64,000 nt of DNA from CAZEAC01 sp964510065 (lineage in GTDB: Bacteria > Bdellovibrionota_C > UBA2361 > CAIXSY01). The translations under genes were made by a program, and so were the position numbers. Shown here in pieces: positions 52,257 to 61,747 of this stretch. The notes under the pieces were generated by a model, which was not told where the DNA came from, made no database searches, and saw only the letters and a list, made by a program, of their open reading frames with translations. How positions within the stretch are numbered: position 1 is the stretch's first letter; the number at the start of each line of letters is the position of its first letter. The stretch lies in assembly GCA_964510065.1 (NCBI GenBank), contig CAZEAC010000006.1:25658-89657 (forward strand). The letters are read 5' to 3'.

Positions 52257-53972
52257 ATGGACCGGAGGATGCTCATTAACGCAGTACACCCGGAAGAGTG
52301 TAGGATTGCAATTACCGATGGCGACCAGCTCTCCGAGTTAGAGATCGAGTCAGATGTCGGCAAGAAGTTAAAAGGAAACATCTACAAAGCGAAAATATCG
52401 CGCATCGAGCCTAGCCTTCAGGCGGCATTCCTCGATATTGGCACGGCGCGAAACGGCTTTCTTCAAATTAACGACATTCACCCCTCATACTTCCGAAATG
52501 GCTGGTCACGTGATCGTGGCGGCAGGCCAAGAATTCAGGACGTGCTTGAAGCCGGCCAGGAGCTGATAGTGCAGGTGGTCAAGGAAGAACGCGAAATGAA
52601 GGGCGCAACGATGACGACCTATCTCTCGCTGCCGGGGCGCTACCTTGTATTGATGCCGGGAAGCGATCGTGGAGGCGTTTCGCGAAAGATAAGTGATGTC
52701 GAGAGTCGTCGGCGATTACGCAACTTAACAACCGAACTTGAAATACCAGCCGGCATCGGCGTAATTATTCGCACTGCCGGGCTCGATCGCTCACAAAGTG
52801 AGCTCGCGCGCGATCTTTCATTACAACTTAAGGTTTGGGAACAGATTGTAACTGCGGCACAGACCGCAACCTGCCCAACGACTCTGTATCGTGAAAGCGA
52901 TCTGGCAACTCGAGTTATCCGCGACTACTTCACGCCTGAGATTCGCGAAATAGTGATTGATGAACCGGAAACATTCGACAAAGTTCGCGAGTTCATCGAC
53001 CAGGTTATGCCGCGCTACCGCTCGCGAGTAAAACATTACGACGAGGCCGAGCCGCTCTTCTCCAAGTCTGGGATCGAAGAGCAAGTCGCCGCAACTATGC
53101 GTAATGAGGTCAAGCTCGAGTCAGGCGGCGCAATTGTAATAGACTCACTAGAAGCACTCGTTGCAATTGACGTCAATTCCGGCAAGGCAACCGCCGGCGA
53201 AAATATAGAGGAAACCGCATATCGAACAAACCTTGAAGCTGCCGATGAAATTGCACGACAGCTTCGACTTCGCGATCTGGGCGGACTTATCGTTATCGAT
53301 TTTATCGATATGATGGACGGTCGCCACCGAAACGCGGTCGAGCGTAGGCTCAAAGAGGCAGTACGTCTCGACAAGGCTCGCGTCGAAATTGGGAGAGTCT
53401 CTAAGTTTGGACTTCTCGAAATGTCGCGACAGCGACTCCGCGCTTCGCTCTCGAGCCAGAGCCACCATAAGTGTCCACATTGTGACGGTGATGGGGCATT
53501 AAAAAACCCGGAACTTGTTGCGCTAGAGGCCCTGCGAAAAATTCAAAGCGCGGTGGTTGTCGGGCATGTCTCTCTTGTAAAAGCGCGACTTTCGCCGGCA
53601 CCGGCGTTTTTCATGCTTAACAAGCTGAAGACCGAGCTTGTGCGCCTCGAAAAGGAGTACAATACCAAGATTTATATCCTTGGCGACGGACGACTTAATG
53701 CCGACAAGTACGAATTCGAGATGGAGTCAACCAAAGGCGTGACTCAGACAATCTCGACGGTAAAGCCAAAACCTACAGAACAAGAAGAAGAGGAGGCGCG
53801 CCTACGCAAGGAAGAGGAAGAGGCTCGACGTACCGAACGGGCGATCGAAAACGCACAGCAAGAGTCGTTTGACGACGAGGGCGAGATCGATGAAGCGGGC
53901 GACACCGATCCCGAAGCACCAGCCGGCAAAGTCGCCGCCGGATCGGATGACTCTGACGCTGACAAAGATTAA
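52257..53972 (+). CDS. ribonuclease E/G family endoribonuclease
   Basis: This 571-residue protein opens with the family start RRMLINAVHPEECRIAITDG. It then has an S1 RNA-binding domain (LKGNIYKAKISRIEPSLQAA, FLDIGTARNGFL), a 5'-sensor/RNase H-like region, and the DNase I-like catalytic core with metal-binding acidic residues in VAIDVNSGKAT and LGGLIVIDFIDM. A Zn-link motif, CPHCDGDG, follows (about 410). A degraded helical extension rich in Glu/Arg ends the protein. The size fits RNase G plus a short tail, so it may be a single RNase E/G type used for RNA turnover and rRNA maturation. Confidence 0.92.
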   Translation: MDRRMLINAVHPEECRIAITDGDQLSELEIESDVGKKLKGNIYKAKISRIEPSLQAAFLDIGTARNGFLQINDIHPSYFRNGWSRDRGGRPRIQDVLEAGQELIVQVVKEEREMKGATMTTYLSLPGRYLVLMPGSDRGGVSRKISDVESRRRLRNLTTELEIPAGIGVIIRTAGLDRSQSELARDLSLQLKVWEQIVTAAQTATCPTTLYRESDLATRVIRDYFTPEIREIVIDEPETFDKVREFIDQVMPRYRSRVKHYDEAEPLFSKSGIEEQVAATMRNEVKLESGGAIVIDSLEALVAIDVNSGKATAGENIEETAYRTNLEAADEIARQLRLRDLGGLIVIDFIDMMDGRHRNAVERRLKEAVRLDKARVEIGRVSKFGLLEMSRQRLRASLSSQSHHKCPHCDGDGALKNPELVALEALRKIQSAVVVGHVSLVKARLSPAPAFFMLNKLKTELVRLEKEYNTKIYILGDGRLNADKYEFEMESTKGVTQTISTVKPKPTEQEEEEARLRKEEEEARRTERAIENAQQESFDDEGEIDEAGDTDPEAPAGKVAAGSDDSDADKD

Positions 53973-54109
53973 GTAGGCACCTGCGACGCGCGCGAATGGG
54001 CGTTCTCCGCTAAATTTCCTGCCTGCCATGCATTTTGCCGATTGTGGGACAAGAAGCGCTCTGTTACGATCTGAGCTAATCTCAATTCCAAGAGCTCTAT
54101 TTTTATATT

Positions 54110-55183
54110 GTGGTTAGTCAGCGTGAAATTCAAGAACTAGAGGGTGCGCTCAGGGGCGATCTCTGCCGTTTGGCACAGTTCGGTGCGAATATTTCGGACG
54201 CTCATAGCTGTTTTATCTTTCTTCCTCATCAGCTTGTTGCTTCGAGCGTTACCGGACAGCGCCCTTCCAACGAGGGAATAGTCGAACTTTTTGCCTGCCA
54301 TACTCTTTCGAACGCGATTGTTAAGGGATGCCGCATTCCCACAGACAGTGGGCTTATTGGTTGGGTAGCCCGGCATCACCGCTCGATTCACGTTTCACCG
54401 TTTGAGCATGATAGTAGAACTCTCGGCATATACGGAAACGACCAGAGACTAAAGAGCTTTATCGGTATTCCCGTGCCACTTGGCAATCTGATGGGCGACG
54501 AGGGAGCCAGTTCGGCCCCACGGCTCTCCGGAGTACTTGCCTGCGACAGCAAAAAGTCATTCGCCTTTTCTAAATTGCAGGGAAAGCTCTTGGAAGATCT
54601 TGCCCGTGAGGTTGCACACGAAACTTTCCTTAGACTTCAGACTTTACAAAGTGGCGCGAATACATGCGATTGGGATCGTTTTCTCTTTAAAGTCGATGAA
54701 ATTGCGGCTTCACTGGGAGCTCAGTCGTTGGAAGTCTTGCGACTAACTCTTGAGAACTTTGTCGATATCGAACGCAGAATCGGCACGGGCGCGGCAATCG
54801 AACTGCTGGGACAGATTCAGAGGCTCATCGAACAGTCGCTTCCCCCGAATTACCCTCGGTATACATTGCCATGCGGAGATCTCATTTTGGTTTTAGACCA
54901 GATGATGACCGGCTTTGTCGAGAATCGTATTCGAGCAATGTGTGAACATGTGGGGTCGGGTGGATGCCATCTTGCTTACAGGTTTTCACGAGGGTCCTTT
55001 CGCCAGAAGGGACTTGCCTCGCGCAGTCTGCGAGAAATCATGCAGCACACCGCGCTTCTCACTCAGCAGACGCGCGCACTCACCTCTCCGACACTCGCAA
55101 CTCAGAACCCAGCCACACCAGAGTCACATCAATCAACGAGAGTAACCAAGGGCTATTCAACCTATGAGTACCGCAGGGCTTAG
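54110..55183 (+). CDS. GAF domain protein preceding MreB
   Basis: This 357-residue soluble protein starts with GTG. Residues 10-185 form a GAF-like sensor domain (AHSCFIFLPHQLVA, SGLIGWVARHHRSIHV-type loop, LKSFIGIPVPLG, LSGVLACDSK). Residues 195-310 resemble a degenerate nucleotidyl cyclase/GGDEF-like region without the catalytic signature. A Thr/Ser/Gln-rich tail follows. It overlaps the MreB gene by 20 bp, so the two are translated together. Confidence 0.78.
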   Translation: MVSQREIQELEGALRGDLCRLAQFGANISDAHSCFIFLPHQLVASSVTGQRPSNEGIVELFACHTLSNAIVKGCRIPTDSGLIGWVARHHRSIHVSPFEHDSRTLGIYGNDQRLKSFIGIPVPLGNLMGDEGASSAPRLSGVLACDSKKSFAFSKLQGKLLEDLAREVAHETFLRLQTLQSGANTCDWDRFLFKVDEIAASLGAQSLEVLRLTLENFVDIERRIGTGAAIELLGQIQRLIEQSLPPNYPRYTLPCGDLILVLDQMMTGFVENRIRAMCEHVGSGGCHLAYRFSRGSFRQKGLASRSLREIMQHTALLTQQTRALTSPTLATQNPATPESHQSTRVTKGYSTYEYRRA

Positions 55184-56246
55184 TCTTCCGGCGTTATATC
55201 CGCACCTCGGAGCTCCGGCGAGGCTCAATTTTTTAAGTTCGCTTTTTACCCAAGATTTGGCGATGGATCTCGGCACTGCCAATACGCTCATTTACCAGAA
55301 AGGTCGTGGCATTATTCTCAACGAGCCATCCGTCGTTGCAGTAGACGAAGAGAGCGGCAAAGCAATTGCCGTGGGCCACGCTGCAAAGAAAATATTCGGG
55401 AAAACATCGCAGAGCGTGCGTTGTGTGCGCCCAATGAAAGATGGCGTTATTGCCGATTTCGACATGACATCGGTGATGATCAAAACATTTTTGTCACGAG
55501 TGCAGCGCCCGCTACGGTTTCAAAGACCACGTATTGTCGTCGGCATTCCCTCGGGTATCACCCAGGTTGAGAAACGTGCGGTTATAGATGCATCACTCGC
55601 TTCGGATGTGCGCGAAGTGTTTCTCGTCGAGGAGCCAATGGCTGCCGCGCTTGGAATCGGGCTTCCGATTGATAAGCCGGTTGGCAACATGGTCGTCGAT
55701 ATTGGTGGCGGCACCACCGAAGTCGCAATTTTGAGCCTCAACGGCACGGTTTACTCACAGTCAATTCGGGTTGCAGGCGACGAGATGGACGAAGCTGTGC
55801 AGCGCATGATTAAGCGAAGCTTCGGCGTGCAGATCGGCATATTTGAGGCCGAGCGCATCAAAATCTTACTCGGCTCAGTGTTGCCCACGGGAACCACTCC
55901 GCGAAAAATTAGTGTCTGTGGGCGCGATATCGCCTCTGGAGCTCCGCAGCAGATTGAGATCGACGAAGATCAGGTTCGAGAATCGCTCCAGGAATCCGTT
56001 TCAGCGATAATCTCTTCGATTGCGACCGGACTTGAACAAAGTACGCCTGAAATTACTCAGGACATTCTTACTCGTGGAATTTTCCTTGCCGGTGGCGGTG
56101 CGCTATTAAAAGGGCTCGACGAAAGGCTTGGCAGGGAGACTGGGATAAAGTTCTTCCGCGCGCAGGATCCGTTGAGCTGCGTGGTGCGCGGCGTAGGGCG
56201 GGTCATCGAAGATCTGCGGCAGATGAAGACACTGTGCATTGCGTGA
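55164..56246 (+). CDS. mreB: rod shape-determining actin-like protein MreB
   Basis: This 360-residue actin homolog forms filaments that guide side-wall peptidoglycan synthesis. The phosphate-1 motif is LAMDLGTANTLIY, the connect-1 region contains VGIPSGITQVEKRAV, the phosphate-2 motif is VVDIGGGTTEVAILS, the adenosine motif is IFLAGGGALLKGL. An N-terminal extension of about 30 residues precedes the usual start. MreC and MreD genes are not beside it. It converges with the aldo/keto reductase gene. Confidence 0.95.
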   Translation: MSTAGLSLPALYPHLGAPARLNFLSSLFTQDLAMDLGTANTLIYQKGRGIILNEPSVVAVDEESGKAIAVGHAAKKIFGKTSQSVRCVRPMKDGVIADFDMTSVMIKTFLSRVQRPLRFQRPRIVVGIPSGITQVEKRAVIDASLASDVREVFLVEEPMAAALGIGLPIDKPVGNMVVDIGGGTTEVAILSLNGTVYSQSIRVAGDEMDEAVQRMIKRSFGVQIGIFEAERIKILLGSVLPTGTTPRKISVCGRDIASGAPQQIEIDEDQVRESLQESVSAIISSIATGLEQSTPEITQDILTRGIFLAGGGALLKGLDERLGRETGIKFFRAQDPLSCVVRGVGRVIEDLRQMKTLCIA

Positions 56247-56291
56247 CCGATGGGCGGACCTGCATTCTTCTTGATAAACAAACGTGCCGTC

Positions 56292-57218
56292 TTAAAAAAT
56301 ACTGCCAAACTGCGTGCCAAGTTCGTTCAGCTCTTCTGCTGAAAGTTCACACGTAGTGCTCTCAATATTATTAAGAAGCTGGGCGCGGCACGTTGCCGAA
56401 GGAATTGGAACCACCGGCGTAGCGACTTGGCGTAACCAGGCAAGAGCAATTGCCGCTATCGTTGCGCCCCTTTTTCGGGCTATCTCACGTAGAAGTCCAA
56501 GGGCTTCGGTCCAAGCGCCGGTCGGTGCCGAGAAGTAGCGCACTCTTTTCCTATAATCGGTGTCGGCTAAATCTGCCGCCTGCTTCCCGGCAAGGGCCCC
56601 CCGCCCAAGCGGGCTATACGCCAAATAAGTTACTTTGTTACGCTGGCACCAGGGGATGACCGCTTCGAAATCACGTTGCTGAACAAGGCTCGCCTCATTT
56701 TGAACGGAAGCAATCGGTACGACCGTGAGCGCCGATTCGAGCTCTTCAACATTAACGTTGGACAGCCCAATCGAGCGAATCTTACCTGCGCGGAAGAGTT
56801 TATAAAAGGCTTCGAGCGAGCACATTAACGAAACGTTACGATCAACGCGGTGATACTGGAAAAGATCAATATAGTCAGTAGCAAGCCTGCGTAGCGATTG
56901 ATTGCACGCATCAATGAGGTACGCTGGGTCGCCATTGCTCCCCGTTCCCGCGTCCGACCTTGTGATTCCGGCCTTAGTCGCAATGCAGACGCGATGGCGA
57001 TTCGGTCCTAGCGCAATTCCCAGCAGCACTTCATTTTGACCACGGCCATACATATCCGCTGTATCAAATAGGGAAATCCCGCCTTCATACGCATCACGCA
57101 ATAGCTGGATCGCCTGATCCTGTTTCGGCGGGCTTCCATAAAATTCGCTTAGGGGCATGCAACCGAAGCCGATTTCAGAAATCGCAATTCCCGTGCCACC
57201 AAGGAAGCGCTGCCTCAT
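56292..57218 (-). CDS. aldo/keto reductase, last gene of the seven-gene operon
   Basis: This 308-residue NADPH-dependent (beta/alpha)8 oxidoreductase has the catalytic tetrad visible as Asp and Tyr in FDTADMYGRGQNE, Lys in IATKAG and His in LFQYHRVD. The cofactor-binding IPSA segment lies near the C-terminus (VVPIPSATCRAQL). The start overlaps the kinase-like gene by ATGA. In context it probably carries out a carbonyl reduction in the pathway encoded by this operon. Confidence 0.9.
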   Translation of the reverse strand: MRQRFLGGTGIAISEIGFGCMPLSEFYGSPPKQDQAIQLLRDAYEGGISLFDTADMYGRGQNEVLLGIALGPNRHRVCIATKAGITRSDAGTGSNGDPAYLIDACNQSLRRLATDYIDLFQYHRVDRNVSLMCSLEAFYKLFRAGKIRSIGLSNVNVEELESALTVVPIASVQNEASLVQQRDFEAVIPWCQRNKVTYLAYSPLGRGALAGKQAADLADTDYRKRVRYFSAPTGAWTEALGLLREIARKRGATIAAIALAWLRQVATPVVPIPSATCRAQLLNNIESTTCELSAEELNELGTQFGSIF

Positions 57219-57988
57219 TGGGCGCCTCGCTCCAAGATAATGTCGACAATGAAATCGGCGCGCTCTGCGACTGAAAGGAGGCGCTTGCAGCCATCACGCT
57301 CAGAAGAGAAGGCGGGAACGGTTACGACTTCATGGCCGGAAGTTCGATACGCTTCAATAAGCCCTGCTTCAATGGCTTGCGCCTGAGCAGCCTCTCCCGG
57401 TATGCGGATGCTGCTCTCGGTATAGTGCGGTAACTTTTCAAAAAAAAGAATGAGCCCGTACTTCTTATGCCACTTCGAGGAATCCCGAAGATACCCCGGT
57501 ACAGTGAGCGAATATCTGCCTTTAAGATATTCAAAGTAAAATCGAGATTCGAGCAACCCGCCGCGGTCAAGCAGGGTAAATCGATCCGGATCCATGTGCG
57601 ATTCATTCATTACCTTGAGAAGATCGGTTCGCATAAGGCGATGTTGCATAGTGACATTTTGATAGGTAACCCCTTGCCGCTCATCGCTCTCTATCACCTC
57701 GGTAGCTGCCTCGTGCACGGCGAGATAGCCTCTTCGTACAAGCTCCTTCAGCACACTGGTCTTGCCAACACTCGATGTTCCGCTCAACACCCAAGCCTTA
57801 GGAAACTTTTGAGCTGACTCGTAGGAACGAACCTTCTGCTCCAAGACATCGAGAGGCACTCCGAGGTTGAATGGCAGCTTCCAGTCAGACGGAAGTCGCG
57901 TAGTTTCACGAGCCAAGCAAATAGTAGCACCCGCTTCCTGCGCCGGCGCGCTCTCGCGAAGTTGAGTATCAGAAAAAGGATTTGTCAT
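57215..57988 (-). CDS. P-loop kinase-like ATPase (AAA_28/NadR-like)
   Basis: This 257-residue protein has Walker A at residues 70-78 (GTSSVGKTS), a following LKELVRRGYLAVHEAATEVI segment typical of the AAA_28 (NadR kinase-like) group, and an acidic DRG motif (LLDRGGLLES) as the probable Walker B. It probably phosphorylates a small molecule. It overlaps both neighbours by 4 bp (ATGA). Confidence 0.82.
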   Translation of the reverse strand: MTNPFSDTQLRESAPAQEAGATICLARETTRLPSDWKLPFNLGVPLDVLEQKVRSYESAQKFPKAWVLSGTSSVGKTSVLKELVRRGYLAVHEAATEVIESDERQGVTYQNVTMQHRLMRTDLLKVMNESHMDPDRFTLLDRGGLLESRFYFEYLKGRYSLTVPGYLRDSSKWHKKYGLILFFEKLPHYTESSIRIPGEAAQAQAIEAGLIEAYRTSGHEVVTVPAFSSERDGCKRLLSVAERADFIVDIILERGAQ

Positions 57989-58656
57989 GGCGGCATTGCC
58001 GTCGAGAGAAAGCGAAGAACGTCTTTCGGCTCATTCGCGTAAAAAGTGGGCTCATACTGTTCAAGTTGCCCGCGGCTTCCGCATCCCCAAACAGCCGCGA
58101 GAGCCGGCATCTTGGCCGCATGTGCCGCCAGTATGTCGTTGGGCTGATCGCCAACATAGACACAGGCATTACTCGAAACTCCAAGTCGCTGCGCCGCGCT
58201 GTAAAGTGAAAACGGATCCGGCTTATGCTTTCCGGGAGGACAGTCGTCGAAATCTACAATTGTTGCGATAAATTCAGCAAGCCCACTAACTCTCAGCTCC
58301 GTGGGAACGAATGCTTTGCGTTTCGAGGTTACAATTCCGATCGCGTATTCCTGTTCGCGGAGACTGCGTAATAGCGGTTGCACATTCGGGTAGGCGCGTA
58401 CTCGATGATTAATCTCCCACCAGCCTTCAAGAATGGTGCCGATAATCTTATCGGCGACGGGAGCAAGTTCCGGAAATACGGAAGGAAGGCTTACCGAAAT
58501 AGGCCGACCAATCAACGCGCGCGCCTCGGAGTCGGTGATCGGGCGATGGATAAACCGCGGCAGGACATCCTTGAACTGCTCGAGAGCCAAGTCTTCGGAT
58601 GCTGTCAAAGTACCATCAAGGTCGAATAAAACGACCTGAAAACGTCTATCGTGCAT
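57985..58656 (-). CDS. HAD-superfamily phosphatase (Gph-like)
   Basis: This protein of about 223 residues has HAD motif I VVLFDLDGTLT (nucleophile Asp11, acid/base Asp13), motif II Thr/Ser in GIVTSKRK, motif III Lys in GKHKPDP and motif IV in VYVGDQPNDILAA. The helical cap is of phosphoglycolate-phosphatase type. I chose the ATG at 58656 because a GGAGG site precedes it. It overlaps the upstream gene by 11 bp. It probably removes phosphate from an intermediate. Confidence 0.88.
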   Translation of the reverse strand: MHDRRFQVVLFDLDGTLTASEDLALEQFKDVLPRFIHRPITDSEARALIGRPISVSLPSVFPELAPVADKIIGTILEGWWEINHRVRAYPNVQPLLRSLREQEYAIGIVTSKRKAFVPTELRVSGLAEFIATIVDFDDCPPGKHKPDPFSLYSAAQRLGVSSNACVYVGDQPNDILAAHAAKMPALAAVWGCGSRGQLEQYEPTFYANEPKDVLRFLSTAMPP

Positions 58657-60214
58657 TCGCCTCCTCCTGATAATACTGCGAAAGCTCTTTGGACGAATCT
58701 GGCATGTTACGCATCTTTTCAATAATTGCTGGCTCTACCGGCACTTCATTGCCATGCTTCTGAAATAGTTGAAAAAGCGTACGCCCATAGTGGAATAGAC
58801 TATCATGTCCGCGAGCGTCGCGAATATTCCCGGGAAACGAGAGTCCAGCCACGGCGAGAAGCTTTGCTGCTAACTTTTGGCATGCCTCAGCGCATTCCTT
58901 CATTTCCGTCATTTGCACTGGGAAGAGCTGGGTTAGTCGTAAAATCTCTTGCGCAGATTCCGGAAGACATTGCTGCACTGACGCGCTGTGAAAATCGACT
59001 GAGAATCCCAGCTTTTCCATTATGGCGACGCGCACGGCCTCCTGAAGCTCTCGACGCGCGGCTATAAGAGCGGCCTCCCATTGTCCCGCCTCTCGAGCCC
59101 CCCGATTATCGTCACGATACGATTGCAGATCAATGTACGCACGCCATTGGAGAAGGCGTCTATGCGAGAAAGCCTGTAGACTTTCGGTGGAGATGTTAAT
59201 CATATCCTCGGGAAGCTCCACCGATGAGGAAGAATTCGCTGATACCCTGCCGCGGAGCTCAATCAGTTTTCGGCGATGCAGCAGGTCAATAATAGCGCGT
59301 CCGTGCGCCGCCGCAGGAATGGCCATGGGCAGGCCGTCAGGCAAGGCGAGCTTTTCCACGAACTTAGTCACGCCACTGCCACGTACATGATGGACCATGG
59401 CTCCGACCACGAATACCACTTCATCCCCGATTTGATAACACCAAACATTTTTAGCCAATGACACATTAATTGCTGTACTGGGTTCAAAAGTCTCCTCGGG
59501 CTCGAGCACTTCCTTAAGCACCGCCATCGCGGTCTCGCGGTCGGCAACCTTCGCAACACGACTCTCGAGAGCTCGATATGATTCTACCGTCGGATGTCCG
59601 TTGCCATGAATTCGCGCGAGCATTTCGTAACGCCACTTCGCATTTGGACAGTTTTCGCCACGTCGCGCGCAATAGCTCGATATTTTAAGAATGGCCAACT
59701 CTCCGAGCACGGCACGAACGTCATCCCACGAGCCCAGTGCGAACAGTCCTGAGAGTTTCTCCAAACACTCACGACGACTTTCATGGTTGCGCCGAAGCAG
59801 CACAGTAGAAAGCGAGAGTGGCGAAAAGTAACGGGAACGCATTGCGTGAAAGCGAGTCTGATTCCAAATCGGAGCTCCCGAACTCGAGCGAAAATACACC
59901 GTAAGCTCCTCTAACGAAGGTATCGTCCCTCCTTGGGCAGCGATGCCGACTTTTCTTGAAATGCCGAGCCACTCCATTCGCGAGTAGCATTGCACATCAA
60001 CTCTGCGATTATTCTCAAAAATTTGATGGCTTCGCACTCGCGGTGGTCGCCTATTTCCGACAATAAAGAGAATGTCGACGTCTGACGCCTCGTTAAAAAA
60101 TCCGCAGGCGAGAGATCCGCCGACAAATACATGCTCACCTGCCTGCGGACCCAGCAGCTCGCAAATACGCGCGTGGTCCACGACGTTATGATGTGAGACA
60201 AGATTGGCGGTCAT
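58646..60214 (-). CDS. nucleotidyltransferase-fold protein with long helical extension
   Basis: This approximately 522-residue protein has a polymerase-beta-type nucleotidyltransferase domain at the N-terminus. It has GGS at residues 32-34, the Asp pair D45-V-D47 in ASDVDILF, and a third Asp73 in RRVDVQC. These are the residues that hold two metals and the nucleotide. The remaining 400 residues have no recognised family and are largely helical, with a tail of charged helices. I chose the ATG at 60214, which overlaps the upstream stop (ATGA). It might transfer a nucleotide onto a small molecule, protein or RNA. Confidence 0.8.
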   Translation of the reverse strand: MTANLVSHHNVVDHARICELLGPQAGEHVFVGGSLACGFFNEASDVDILFIVGNRRPPRVRSHQIFENNRRVDVQCYSRMEWLGISRKVGIAAQGGTIPSLEELTVYFRSSSGAPIWNQTRFHAMRSRYFSPLSLSTVLLRRNHESRRECLEKLSGLFALGSWDDVRAVLGELAILKISSYCARRGENCPNAKWRYEMLARIHGNGHPTVESYRALESRVAKVADRETAMAVLKEVLEPEETFEPSTAINVSLAKNVWCYQIGDEVVFVVGAMVHHVRGSGVTKFVEKLALPDGLPMAIPAAAHGRAIIDLLHRRKLIELRGRVSANSSSSVELPEDMINISTESLQAFSHRRLLQWRAYIDLQSYRDDNRGAREAGQWEAALIAARRELQEAVRVAIMEKLGFSVDFHSASVQQCLPESAQEILRLTQLFPVQMTEMKECAEACQKLAAKLLAVAGLSFPGNIRDARGHDSLFHYGRTLFQLFQKHGNEVPVEPAIIEKMRNMPDSSKELSQYYQEEANAR

Positions 60215-60723
60215 GAAAGTCCTTGCACAATATTTACACTCCAAACGCTCTTTTTTGGCGCAGCAAGATAAATCGAGTCAAACTTTGCAACCTGCTCGCT
60301 CCACCAGCCCGAAACAACTGTAGCCTGCGCAAGTATTTCGTTCTCCCATACGCTCAGAGAGAAATTCTCACCGTCTGGACGCACGCAAAGGGCCACCGCA
60401 ATAAATCCAGGCTGCGCCTTGACCAACGGCAAAATTGAGTGGGAGATTCGAACCGCTTCGGCGATTAATTCTCGGCGATACCTACCCGACACCATTCTTC
60501 CAAACGCACCGGAACAGGGACGTAATCCATCAAGCGTTCTTACCTGATAAGACTCCTGAATCTTCGGAGAGTTATTGGAAAGCTCCTCTCCAATCACAAG
60601 CCGATGAGATGACCCCACGGCGTTACATTCAAGTGTATATGCAGGTGTGAGATGCGCTGGCTCTCCCGGCAACAATAGTTCGGCGATAAGATCTCTAGCG
60701 GTGCTAACGTGCTGAATATCCAT
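60211..60723 (-). CDS. hypothetical protein of the seven-gene operon, 170 aa
   Basis: I do not recognise a family. I chose the ATG at 60723, which overlaps the upstream gene by 20 bp. The product is soluble and alpha/beta in character (LTPAYTLECNAVGSSHRLVI, GFIAVALCVRPDGENFSLSV). It is conserved in frame between two recognisable enzymes with overlaps on both sides, so it should be a genuine pathway component. Confidence 0.7.
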   Translation of the reverse strand: MDIQHVSTARDLIAELLLPGEPAHLTPAYTLECNAVGSSHRLVIGEELSNNSPKIQESYQVRTLDGLRPCSGAFGRMVSGRYRRELIAEAVRISHSILPLVKAQPGFIAVALCVRPDGENFSLSVWENEILAQATVVSGWWSEQVAKFDSIYLAAPKKSVWSVNIVQGLS

Positions 60724-61747
60724 TGAGTTGCAACTTATGAAAAATAAACGAGGACTCCAATACGATAAACTCCCACGCATCAAGCGGAATCAGATTTCGC
60801 TTCATGACATCCGAGACATGACAAAAGCGTAAGCTCTCGAAATCCTCGTGACGAGCAAGTGTGCCGAGAATTTCGAGGAGCGTAGTTTCCGACGTCGTCG
60901 CATTGGAGCGCGTGTATTTCTCCAACTGATACCTTTCTATCAGCTGAGCCTCTCGTTCGAGCAGACCATGCATCTGCTCGGCGACCAGTCGGTATGAGGA
61001 GGAATCAGCGACCGCCGTGCGCATCGCGGCATAAATTTCAAAAAGCGCGGCGCGCGGGAATTCCTCAAGTTCGTAAAGTCGCGCAAGTATTCGAGCTTTG
61101 ACGTTGACGAGAGTGCCGAAAAAACCCTCGGAACGAGCTCGCACCCCATTCCACATGGAACAGTAATCAAAAAATCGCCGGTGAACTTCCTGCCTTTCGC
61201 CTTTTAAGACAAAGGGCACGCGATCAATCGCGCTGCGCACTTCGTCAATCGAGAAAAAGATTGCCGCCTCTCGTAAGGCCTCCAAGGAATCGTCCGAAGA
61301 GTGCACTGTACAGAGAACCACGTTAATCGCTGGATAACTATGCCGAAGCTGGCCAGGTCTCGTCAGCGCGGGATTCGAAGGCCCCTTAATCTCCTCGACA
61401 AAATGACTCAGTGAGCGATACTCGGCGGGAAAATTCCCCGCCCAGAGCGTAACCAACGCTGGGGCGGCGGCATACATTCGACGCGTGAGCCACCAAAGTG
61501 GTCGCATCTCACGTTCAAGCAGACGAAGCTGAGTAAATCGGTAGACCTCCTCGATATCGCGATCCTCAATGTACATATGCTTCCATCCAACCAGCGAGAG
61601 TCCGTGCTTTTCGATACTTTTCGCGATTTGAGGATGGAGACCCCTTTCAAGGGCGTCCGGACGCATGATTATAAAGGCCAAGTGGTTGCACTGCGCGCGC
61701 TGCGTCGAAGTGAGCTGCGCGGTAATCTGTTCAGAGGTTAGATACAC
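60704..61747 (-). CDS. nucleoside-diphosphate-kinase-like protein with C-terminal extension
   Basis: This approximately 347-residue protein starts with GTG at 61747, preceded by GGAGG 6 bases upstream. The first 170 residues follow the NDK fold: LAFIIMRPDALERGL near the start, and TVHSSDDSLEALREAAIFF, in which His149 matches the phospho-histidine of NDK. Two usual residues differ: the Lys of the KPD motif is Arg, and the Asn three places before the His is Cys. A C-terminal region of about 170 residues has no known family. It may use a nucleoside triphosphate in an unusual transfer. Confidence 0.78.
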   Translation of the reverse strand: MYLTSEQITAQLTSTQRAQCNHLAFIIMRPDALERGLHPQIAKSIEKHGLSLVGWKHMYIEDRDIEEVYRFTQLRLLEREMRPLWWLTRRMYAAAPALVTLWAGNFPAEYRSLSHFVEEIKGPSNPALTRPGQLRHSYPAINVVLCTVHSSDDSLEALREAAIFFSIDEVRSAIDRVPFVLKGERQEVHRRFFDYCSMWNGVRARSEGFFGTLVNVKARILARLYELEEFPRAALFEIYAAMRTAVADSSSYRLVAEQMHGLLEREAQLIERYQLEKYTRSNATTSETTLLEILGTLARHEDFESLRFCHVSDVMKRNLIPLDAWEFIVLESSFIFHKLQLNGYSAR

